A stretch of 6,037 bases of DNA from Candidatus Avelusimicrobium alvi. GTDB lineage: Bacteria > Elusimicrobiota > Elusimicrobia > Elusimicrobiales > Elusimicrobiaceae. The notes under the pieces were generated by a model. That model searched no databases, had not been told where the DNA came from, and saw nothing but the letters and a program-made list of their open reading frames with translations. Of the stretch, positions 1 through 5,469 are shown in pieces. The stretch spans positions 8,243 through 14,279 of the forward strand of contig DCTQ01000096.1 of assembly GCA_002329395.1 (NCBI GenBank), written 5' to 3'. How positions within the stretch are numbered: the first letter of the stretch is position 1; each line of letters opens with the position of its first letter. The translations under genes and the position numbers were made by a program.

Positions 1-1007
1 GACGCGAGCGAACGGTACACCTGCGCCTGTTTGGCGTGGACGTCCGCGCGGGCCGCCGCCCCCAAAGCCCGCAGGGCGGAAAGCGCGGTTTCTTTCATTT
101 CACCGTCTTTTTCGGTTTCCAGCCGCTCCCGCGCCCAGCTTTCGCGCGCCTGCGGCGTGCCGTCCGTCTGCAGGGCGGACTGCCGCCACAAATCCTTCGC
201 GCGGGACGAAGCCGCTGAAAAGCGGATTTTCTGCGCACATTCTTCACGCACCGCTTCCGGCAGTTCCCGCGCGTAGCGGCCGAATACGGCCTGCGCGGCG
301 GCCCGGTTGCCGGCGGCCAGCTGCCGGCGCACGCATTCGGCGGCGGTCTGCGCGCGGACGGAAGCCGTCTGCAAACGCGCTTCGGCCTGCGGCGCGCCGT
401 TTTCCGCCAGCCGCTGCTCGTATGCGGGCAGCTGGGCGGACAAGTACGCTTCCAGCGCCTGGGGCGTGGGAGCCAGCGCCCCTACGCCGCGCACCAGTTT
501 TTCTTCCTGCGACGCACGCCGGGCGCGCTCCCGGTCAACGGCGGATTTTTCTTCTTCCCGCGCGGCGGCGCGCAGCATCATATAATCGCGCGCGGCGGGC
601 GTTTCGGCGTCCGCTTCGCTAAAGCGCGACGCGGCAAACTCATCCAGCGACAACGACGCCAGCGCACCCTTTTCATTTACTTCCGAACGCACCGCATCCA
701 GCAGTTCCGTACGGATTTGTAAATTCTCATCCGGCGAGAAGGCCGGCGCTTCAAACGGGAGCGCTTCCGCCTGCGAAGTTTTTGAATCCGCCGTCTTTTT
801 AGACTGGGCGGATGCCTGCCCGTCGCCTTCTTTGTTTCCTTTTTTCTTCTTTTTCTCCAGGTAATCCAGCGCGTCTTTGCTTAAACGCCCGAACTCCTGC
901 AGCGTGTTTTCATACGCCGCCGGAATACGCTGGGGCGCGCCCGACGTCAGCTGTACGCCCGGCGCGCGGTAGCGTTCCTGTCTTTGGTAAGTGGGAATAA
1001 TAGGCAT
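1..1007 (-). CDS. Large helical internal virion (DNA-ejection) protein, T7 gp15 position, partial (C-terminus outside window)
   Basis: This frame is open from an ATG at 1007-1005 to the window edge, giving 335 N-terminal residues with no stop. The start is supported by AGGAGA at 1018-1013, five bases upstream and overlapping the stop of the preceding gene. The protein opens with MPIIPTYQRQERYRAP, a short Pro/Tyr/Arg-rich leader of a kind I know from phage internal virion and ejection proteins. Residues 51-80 form a charged linker with a five-lysine run at 52-56. From about residue 95 on it is almost entirely Ala/Glu/Arg/Gln-rich helix, with motifs such as 'AAGNRAAAQAVFGRYARELP' near 231-250 that look like helical-hairpin repeats. 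No enzymatic motif is visible in this part; such proteins often carry a lytic transglycosylase or other domain elsewhere, which cannot be judged here. Family knowledge: proteins in this genomic slot form the inner core that is ejected to help DNA cross the envelope. The role is inferred from position and composition, not from a diagnostic motif. Confidence 0.8.
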   Translation of the reverse strand, partial: MPIIPTYQRQERYRAPGVQLTSGAPQRIPAAYENTLQEFGRLSKDALDYLEKKKKKGNKEGDGQASAQSKKTADSKTSQAEALPFEAPAFSPDENLQIRTELLDAVRSEVNEKGALASLSLDEFAASRFSEADAETPAARDYMMLRAAAREEEKSAVDRERARRASQEEKLVRGVGALAPTPQALEAYLSAQLPAYEQRLAENGAPQAEARLQTASVRAQTAAECVRRQLAAGNRAAAQAVFGRYARELPEAVREECAQKIRFSAASSRAKDLWRQSALQTDGTPQARESWARERLETEKDGEMKETALSALRALGAAARADVHAKQAQVYRSLA

Positions 1008-1012
1008 GGTGT

Positions 1013-1018
1013 TCTCCT
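1013..1018 (-). promoter_or_regulatory. Shine-Dalgarno site overlapping the gp14-like stop codon
   Basis: AGGAGA on the minus strand lies five bases before the ATG at 1007-1005. It overlaps the TAG stop (1019-1017) of the upstream gene. This fixes the start of the partial gene that runs off the left edge. It suggests that ribosomes ending the gp14-like protein help start the next one. Confidence 0.8.
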
Positions 1019-1502
1019 AACTAAACAACGCCAGCACATTGCTGCCGAGCTTCCAAAACGAGCCTCGGTTCTTGGACGCACGGCGGTATTGCGAGGCCGT
1101 TTCGTTCAAATTATAAATGCGCTCGGCGGCGGCGATGTCGTTTTCGTACAGCGCGTCGTCCAGCGATTCCTGCAGGGCTTCTTCGTCCAATAAGGCGTTA
1201 AAGCGGCTGTTTTTAAGCATCGTCTGCACGGTGGCGGAGCGGGACGTCAGCCCCGAAGCGGCCAGCGCCGTTTTCTGCTCGCCGGCGGTCTGGCGGTAAT
1301 TTTCGTATATTTCTTTGTTGCGTTCGGCGGCGGATTTAAACAAATACGTCGCCTGGCGGCGCGAGGCTTCGGCGGCGTACTGCGCCTGACGGTCTGCGTC
1401 GCGGGCCAGGGAATCGTAATAGTCCGTTTCGGCTTTGCGGTCCCCCAGCAGGGAAGCGGCCGACGAAACCAGCCGTCCTCCCGTTTCAAATATTCCTCCC
1501 AT
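1017..1502 (-). CDS. Internal virion protein, T7 gp14-like core protein
   Basis: A 161-residue protein starting at ATG 1502-1500, with AGGAGG at 1515-1510 seven bases upstream. Residues 1-22 are a Gly/Ser/Ala-rich segment. Residues 23-75 are a charged helix rich in Ala, Arg and Glu, probably coiled. The most telling part is 'EQKTALAASGLTSRSATVQ' (residues 75-93), followed by a helix containing LLDEEAL and a Tyr/Asn/Ala-rich helix to about 140. The pattern of helix, 'ALAASG', short Ser-rich turn and helix is one I associate with gp14-type internal virion proteins of podoviruses. T7 gp14 is 196 residues, so this is somewhat shorter. In T7 the protein is part of the internal core and is ejected into the cell envelope as an outer-membrane channel. 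Its stop is followed directly by the gp15-position gene and its start lies one base after the gp13-like stop, which matches T7 order. No catalytic residues are expected. The identification rests on motif, length and synteny together. Confidence 0.78.
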   Translation of the reverse strand: MGGIFETGGRLVSSAASLLGDRKAETDYYDSLARDADRQAQYAAEASRRQATYLFKSAAERNKEIYENYRQTAGEQKTALAASGLTSRSATVQTMLKNSRFNALLDEEALQESLDDALYENDIAAAERIYNLNETASQYRRASKNRGSFWKLGSNVLALFS

Positions 1503-1503
1503 A

Positions 1504-1986
1504 TTACTTCCTCCTGAATGTGAAACCTAAAAAACGCGCGGAAGGCGTGTCGTAAAACGTCCCGTCAAAGCTTCCGCCCAGCCGGCGGATAAAACGCAGC
1601 GCGGCCGCGTAACGCCCGTCGGCAAAATTGTACAGTTCCGGATATTCGGCCAGCATCCGCCCGAGCAGTATGCGCGCAACGCGCACAAACGTTTTGGGTA
1701 TTTTCTCCACGCTTTTTCCCGAGAGCAGCCACACACGCGCCCGGCGGCCCAGCCAGGTATCCGGCGACAGGCCGAACACGGCGGCCACTTCGCCCTTAAA
1801 CTCCAGCGTAAAACAACGGGCGGAACGGTCAAAAAATTCCCCCATCAGTTCACCCGCCTCCCGCCCCGGGTGCGAAGCCGCCAGCTCCGCCCGGTCCTCC
1901 GGGCGCAGTACGGCCGCCAGGCGCGCGCAGTCCTGCCGGGCGGACTTTCGCAAAATAATTTGATTTTTCTGGTACAATATATTCAT
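1504..1986 (-). CDS. Internal virion protein A, T7 gp13 / DUF2833-like (acetyltransferase-like fold)
   Basis: From the ATG at 1986-1984 this encodes 160 residues; T7 gp13 has 138. The signature is in the second half: 'VWLLSGKSVEKIPKTFVR' at residues 85-102, then an Arg-rich helix, 'ELYNFADGRYAAALRFIRRL' at 117-136, and GGSF at 137-140. T7 gp13 has the same succession (VWRLSGK, a helix, then a YV..GNTSHIRFLKTIGAVF segment), a layout reminiscent of the GNAT acetyltransferase fold. I see no clear acetyl-CoA loop, so catalytic activity should not be assumed. In T7 this product is needed for proper virion assembly. The start is uncertain. There is no SD before the ATG at 1986 or before an in-frame TTG at 2013, unlike the well-marked starts of the neighbouring late genes. 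The first dozen codons are AT-rich while the rest is GC-rich, and they contain the -10 element of the opposite-strand gene. The stop is one base from the gp14-like start. Confidence 0.8.
   Translation of the reverse strand: MNILYQKNQIILRKSARQDCARLAAVLRPEDRAELAASHPGREAGELMGEFFDRSARCFTLEFKGEVAAVFGLSPDTWLGRRARVWLLSGKSVEKIPKTFVRVARILLGRMLAEYPELYNFADGRYAAALRFIRRLGGSFDGTFYDTPSARFLGFTFRRK
1510..1515 (-). promoter_or_regulatory. Shine-Dalgarno site for the gp14-like gene, inside the gp13-like 3' end
   Basis: A perfect AGGAGG on the minus strand sits seven bases before the ATG at 1502-1500 and within the last codons of the gp13-like gene. It decides the gp14-like start and indicates coupled translation of the two internal virion proteins. 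Confidence 0.85.
1970..1978 (+). promoter_or_regulatory. Extended -10 promoter of the antisense membrane-protein gene
   Basis: The plus strand reads TGGTACAAT: a TG at 1970-1971, one spacer base, then TACAAT at 1973-1978, one mismatch from TATAAT. Transcription would begin near 1985, about 39 bases before the ATG at 2024. No good -35 is visible at 16-18 bp spacing (around 1949-1956 the sequence is CGCAAAAT), as is usual for extended -10 promoters. The surrounding 1951-2010 stretch is AT-rich in an otherwise GC-rich window. The element lies within the 5' codons of the gp13-like gene if that gene starts at 1986. Confidence 0.6.
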
Positions 1987-2011
1987 AATTAAAAAGAGAA
2001 AACCATAAACC

Positions 2012-2018
2012 AAGGAGA
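2012..2018 (+). promoter_or_regulatory. Strong Shine-Dalgarno site for the membrane-protein gene
   Basis: AAGGAGA is followed by five bases and the ATG at 2024-2026. The near-ideal sequence and spacing support the plus-strand gene over the antisense frame in the same place, and they fix the start before the first membrane helix. Confidence 0.85.
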
Positions 2019-2023
2019 TTTAT

Positions 2024-2794
2024 ATGACCTTTCTTATCATCATGCTGCTCTTGATTTTAGTGGCCATTTACGCAGTGTTCTTCCTGCTGTTTAAAGTGGT
2101 CTGGATGATTTTAAAGAAAAATACAAACAAATGGCCGCTTATTTTGGCGGGCGTCAGCACGGTATTGTTTCTGGTGGTGTTCGGCGGGGCGGCCGCCTGG
2201 GGCGCGTATAAAGTGGTTTCCCCGTTCCGCGGCATCATCAGCCGTATATCCGAAGATAAAGCCCCCGAATACGGCGAGCGCGTGTATACGGACCCGGTTT
2301 ACCGCTTTGAGGTGGACGTATACGACGGGATGGATTTTTCCGAATGGATGCACTTTGACGATGTGGACGTGAAACTGGGCATTGACACGAATGCGTTTAA
2401 AAAAGACAATGCGGGCAAAAGCTACGAAGGCCCCATCACGTTCGCCGGCCTCATCCGCCAGACGGATGTGGATGACGGGCACCCGCTGGAAGATTTGCGC
2501 GGGGCGCTGGCCGCCGGCCTGCAAAGAAGACAGCTGGATATCACCGAAGAAGAAGAGCTGACCGTAGACGGCCGCCCGGCGCTTTACGTTTCCGGCACGG
2601 CTTACGGCAACCGCGGCGAAAGCGCGCCTTTCTGGCTGACGGCCGCGTATGACAACTACGGCCAGGTGTTCTATGTCATTACCTTTACCGTAGGCGAAGG
2701 GGCGGACGGCAATGCCGAAAAAACCGCCCGCAGCCTGCGCTTTGTATCCGGCCCCGCCCTCACGCAAGCGGCTCCGGCGGATACAAGCCGGTAA
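2024..2794 (+). CDS. Two-helix membrane protein of unknown function, antisense accessory (moron) gene in the tail/core operon
   Basis: A 256-residue protein not recognised with confidence. Residues 3-23 (possibly to 30) and 38-61 are strong membrane helices, separated by the basic loop KKNTNK at 31-36. The positive-inside rule puts that loop in the cytoplasm and the remaining ~190 residues outside the membrane. There is no signal-peptidase or lipobox motif and no cysteine. The outer part begins with a Tyr/Asp-rich region (about 76-130). It ends in an alpha/beta pattern: an acidic EEEE run, a strand through VDGRPALYVSGTAYG (about 183-197), a strand FWLTAAYDNYGQVFYVITFT (203-222), and an ARSLRF segment near 235-240. 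This resembles the end of PsbP/DcrB-type domains (strand, Gly turn, strand, '..SLRF'), but that is a weak reading by eye. It has its own promoter, SD and terminator and is opposite in direction to all other genes. Inference: a prophage-expressed accessory gene, perhaps acting on the envelope or excluding other phages. Its function is unknown. Confidence 0.85.
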   Translation: MTFLIIMLLLILVAIYAVFFLLFKVVWMILKKNTNKWPLILAGVSTVLFLVVFGGAAAWGAYKVVSPFRGIISRISEDKAPEYGERVYTDPVYRFEVDVYDGMDFSEWMHFDDVDVKLGIDTNAFKKDNAGKSYEGPITFAGLIRQTDVDDGHPLEDLRGALAAGLQRRQLDITEEEELTVDGRPALYVSGTAYGNRGESAPFWLTAAYDNYGQVFYVITFTVGEGADGNAEKTARSLRFVSGPALTQAAPADTSR

Positions 2795-2811
2795 TAAAAC
2801 GCTTTTTTTCC

Positions 2812-2842
2812 GGGGGCTTCCCTATTGGGAAGCCCCCTTTTT
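2812..2842 (+). terminator. Intrinsic terminator of the membrane-protein gene, one-directional
   Basis: GGGGGCTTCCC (2812-2822), loop TATT (2823-2826), GGGAAGCCCCC (2827-2837), then TTTTT (2838-2842): a perfect 11-bp GC-rich stem with a U tract, 17 bases after the stop at 2794. On the minus strand the hairpin is followed by GGAAAAAAAG, with no U tract, so it should not stop late transcription coming from the gp12-like gene. The seven T residues at 2803-2809 lie before the hairpin and do not serve it. Confidence 0.92.
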
Positions 2843-2859
2843 GTCGGCGGATAAACGCG

Positions 2860-5469
2860 CTATACCACGCGGCTGATAAACGCCAGCAGGGTAACGGGAA
2901 GCGGCTCGGTTTGTTTAAACACAACCGAAGGCACCAGCGAATGCGCGCCGGAGAGAGTCAGCACGTAGTCGCCCGTTTTAAGCGCGATGGGCGTATTGAA
3001 ATTTTCGGTGCTGCGCTGGATAATTTCATCCATCCGCCCGGACTCCGTCCCCACCTTTCCGCCCCGGCTGTCCAGCATTTTAACGGTTACCGACACCAGC
3101 CTGCGCCGCCTGTCCTGCACGGTTCCGTCCGCGCGCTCAAACTCGGCGGGCAGCGTTTGCAGTTCGGCTTCGTACGAAAGCCCGGCGTGTACGCAGGTCA
3201 TCGGGCGCGGCAGGGTGATTTTTCCGTCCTTTACTGTAAGCCCCGCCAGCGGGCTGCCGTCCGCCAGCGCCCCGACTTCCATTCCCTCCAGGTGGGAAAG
3301 GCCCGTCATCTCCGAAAAAGCCGTCTCGCTCTTGCGCGACACGGCGCAATCCAAAAACAACTGGTCTTCGGGTTCTTTGCTGGCCAGCCGCTGGACCAAA
3401 CGCTCAATAAAATACTTTCCGCCGCGCTCCACCGCGAACCAGACTTCATCGTAACCCCGGTTGGGGATGGAGCAGACGCTTCTAAAACTTCCCTGCGTTT
3501 CGTGATGCGTCCACGCGCAGACGTTTTGCTCCACCAAATACGTCAGCGTCAGCAAGCGGCCGTCGTCCAGCACGCACCAAAGCAAATTGTCCGGTTCCTG
3601 CTGGTAGCACACTTCGCGTATTTCGCGGTTGAAAAACAGGTGTTTGGCGTAGAGGGTGAGGTCGTTGCTGGTGTAGGAAGCGGAATTGTAATCGTAATAA
3701 AAATCCCGCAATACGCCGCCGCGCGCCTGCACGTAGAGGGCTTTGTTGCCCACCATCACGGGGGCGGTGCGGCTGGCGCCGCGTTCGCTCTGCTGCTGGA
3801 TTTGAATATTATACGGCGTCAGCGCGCCGGTGCTGGATATCGTCCATTCGCTCCCGGCGGTAAACACCAGCAGTTTATTGGACACGGCCACGGAATGAAT
3901 GGCGTTTAACTTTTTGCCCGAAAGATTAACGCTGATGGAGTCGGAATCTTCCAATGTGCCGCGGGCGTGGCCGAAATCGGCATATGCGCCTGTTTTGGAA
4001 AACCACACCGTCTGCGCTTCGGCGCGCGTGCCGGCCAGGCCCAGGCGGTCCTGGTAAAAGAACACGCACGAAGGATAGCCCGAGGCGGGGCTGAACGAGC
4101 CTTCCGCCCACTCGCTGGTCCACTCTTCCAGCCCGAAGGGCCGCTCCACCTGCACAATTACTTTCCGCTCGTTTACAAAATCGCTGACGAGGACCACGCC
4201 TTCCTGCCAAAACGCGTCGGCCTGCAGCTCATACCCGAGCTCCCCGGTAATGCCCAGCGCCCGGATGCGCAAACAGTACATATTGGCGCCGGCTTCCAGC
4301 TGGCCGAACGTATTGAAATTTTGGTCTCCGGCCGTGCGCGACAAGTATTTTATCTTCTCCCAGGTTTCGCCCAAATCTTCGGACGCTTCCACCACCACCT
4401 GCCCCGTCCACTCGCCGGTGGTGCGCAGCTTCCAGTCGCCCCCGGTTTTAATGAACGAGGAGGTCTGCTCGTACCCCAGCGTGCCCGAAGCATACTGGCT
4501 TTCCACCTTATGGCTCAGCGAAAAACGCCCGCCGACGTGGCCCGGTTTAAAACAGTCAAAATCACTTTCCAGCTGGTATTGGTTCTCGCCCACCGGGATT
4601 TGCTGGCCTTTGTTGGAGCCGCCGGAAAGCGTCTGCACCACGGACACCTGGGGCACGCCGCCCAGCCCGTACTGGTAATTAATCACCAGCTGGGAGCCGT
4701 TCCAGTCGCCCCCGGTGTCCTGCGGGGAAACGATTTTAATCAGCCCGCCCAGGTTATAGGCCATCAGCCCCTGTGCGGCAAAATACTTGTTAAAATCGCT
4801 GACCATAAGCCCGATGTCAAACCCGAAATTCGGCCCCACAAAGAACAAAAACCCGTTAAAATACGCCAGCACCGAAAGGTTGGGATAAATCACCGGCAGA
4901 AACGTAAGCGTTGCGCTCACGCCGACGGATTCCTGCGTCTCTTGGTACTGGCTGGCGCGGAGCTGTTTCTTCTCGTCCTCATTAGCCAGCATAAAAGGGC
5001 CGTACTTAATCGGCACGTCGGCAAACACAAACGAACCGCGGTCCACGCGGGTGAGCTGTTTGGGCGGATACTGCGGATGGGTTAAAAAAAGCGTTTGGTC
5101 GTATTGGGTGTAATTGAGGTATCCCACGTCATACGCTTCATAGGGGGTTTCAATTTCGTACGGGCTCCCGTCCGCCGCAAACAACTGCCCGCCGGAAGTA
5201 TATACCCGCAGGTAATGCTCCCCCATTTCCAGCACGTAGGCTTCGTCTTCGCTCAGCACAAACGGAATGACCCGGCAGGCTTTGCCGGCTTCTTTCGCCT
5301 CGCCCATAAACAGGGTGCCCGGGCGGTTGGACGCGCCGCCCTGCGGGTGCACGTAGAAGTTTCGGGCCGTTTTGACCCAGGAACCGTAGGCCGCGCTGTC
5401 TACGCGGCCATGCAGGGAAGGGCTGATTTCGCCGCCCGCAAAGGACGGCTGTAATTGGTGGATGGGCAT
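2860..5469 (-). CDS. Tail nozzle protein, T7 gp12-like (tail tubular protein B)
   Basis: An 869-residue protein (T7 gp12 is 794). The N-terminus carries the family hallmark: FAGGEISPSLHGRVD at residues 10-24, then TARNFYVHPQGGASNRPGT at 34-52. Residues 68-140 are beta-rich repeats of the type seen in the nozzle propeller, including YLRVY near 86-90 and YDQTLFLTHPQYPPKQL near 123-139. Residues 310-420 form a beta-sandwich-like region (WTGQVVVEASEDLGETWE). The central core is typical: YPSCVFFYQDRLGLAGT at 465-481, VWFSKTGAYADF at 488-499, SVAVSNKLLVFTAGSEW at 526-542, then repeats around LYVQARGG and DEVWFAVERGGKYFIERL. The C-terminal domain contains VHAGLSYEAELQTLP (760-774) and SRGGKVG. In T7 a hexamer of this protein forms the tail nozzle through which DNA leaves. 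The ATG overlaps the upstream TAA by one base, with GAGGTG five bases before it. Family-level assignment is secure; equivalence to T7 details is inference. Confidence 0.93.
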   Translation of the reverse strand: MPIHQLQPSFAGGEISPSLHGRVDSAAYGSWVKTARNFYVHPQGGASNRPGTLFMGEAKEAGKACRVIPFVLSEDEAYVLEMGEHYLRVYTSGGQLFAADGSPYEIETPYEAYDVGYLNYTQYDQTLFLTHPQYPPKQLTRVDRGSFVFADVPIKYGPFMLANEDEKKQLRASQYQETQESVGVSATLTFLPVIYPNLSVLAYFNGFLFFVGPNFGFDIGLMVSDFNKYFAAQGLMAYNLGGLIKIVSPQDTGGDWNGSQLVINYQYGLGGVPQVSVVQTLSGGSNKGQQIPVGENQYQLESDFDCFKPGHVGGRFSLSHKVESQYASGTLGYEQTSSFIKTGGDWKLRTTGEWTGQVVVEASEDLGETWEKIKYLSRTAGDQNFNTFGQLEAGANMYCLRIRALGITGELGYELQADAFWQEGVVLVSDFVNERKVIVQVERPFGLEEWTSEWAEGSFSPASGYPSCVFFYQDRLGLAGTRAEAQTVWFSKTGAYADFGHARGTLEDSDSISVNLSGKKLNAIHSVAVSNKLLVFTAGSEWTISSTGALTPYNIQIQQQSERGASRTAPVMVGNKALYVQARGGVLRDFYYDYNSASYTSNDLTLYAKHLFFNREIREVCYQQEPDNLLWCVLDDGRLLTLTYLVEQNVCAWTHHETQGSFRSVCSIPNRGYDEVWFAVERGGKYFIERLVQRLASKEPEDQLFLDCAVSRKSETAFSEMTGLSHLEGMEVGALADGSPLAGLTVKDGKITLPRPMTCVHAGLSYEAELQTLPAEFERADGTVQDRRRRLVSVTVKMLDSRGGKVGTESGRMDEIIQRSTENFNTPIALKTGDYVLTLSGAHSLVPSVVFKQTEPLPVTLLAFISRVV

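Noticed and set aside
836..856. Possible programmed frameshift at the A-rich tract in the gp15-position gene.
   Set aside because: The longest run is six A residues and is not in the A AAA AAG register for a -1 slip; the zero frame stays open to the window edge and gives the sensible helical protein, so no frameshift is needed.
31..1000. Several plus-strand open frames in the first kilobase.
   Set aside because: They are Ala/Arg/Ser-rich shadows of the minus-strand gp15-position gene, which is continuously open from 1007 to the edge and has a clear SD.
2014..2024. Possible minus-strand -10 (TATAAA-like) ahead of the gp13-like gene.
   Set aside because: It is the complement of the moron SD and start region, has no supporting -35 or extended TG at the right spacing, and cannot be told from chance in AT-rich DNA.
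2111..2767. A 218-codon open frame on the minus strand inside the moron, in the same direction as the late genes.
   Set aside because: It starts with TTG, has only a weak GGAG upstream, and gives a protein of antisense-like composition (many His, Val, Arg, Phe with no domain logic). The plus-strand frame has a strong SD, promoter, terminator and coherent membrane topology.
2774..2809. A second terminator: CCGGC (2774-2778) and GCCGG (2787-2791) followed by a T7 run at 2803-2809.
   Set aside because: The stem is only five base pairs and the T run starts 11 bases after it, too far for an intrinsic terminator. The real terminator is at 2812-2842.
3967..5085. A 372-codon open frame on the plus strand opposite the gp12-like gene, and another at 2911-3909.
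   Set aside because: Both are antisense to a convincing 869-residue nozzle protein with family motifs throughout. Long antisense frames are common in GC-rich coding DNA, and these products are His/Arg/Gln-rich with no recognisable domain.
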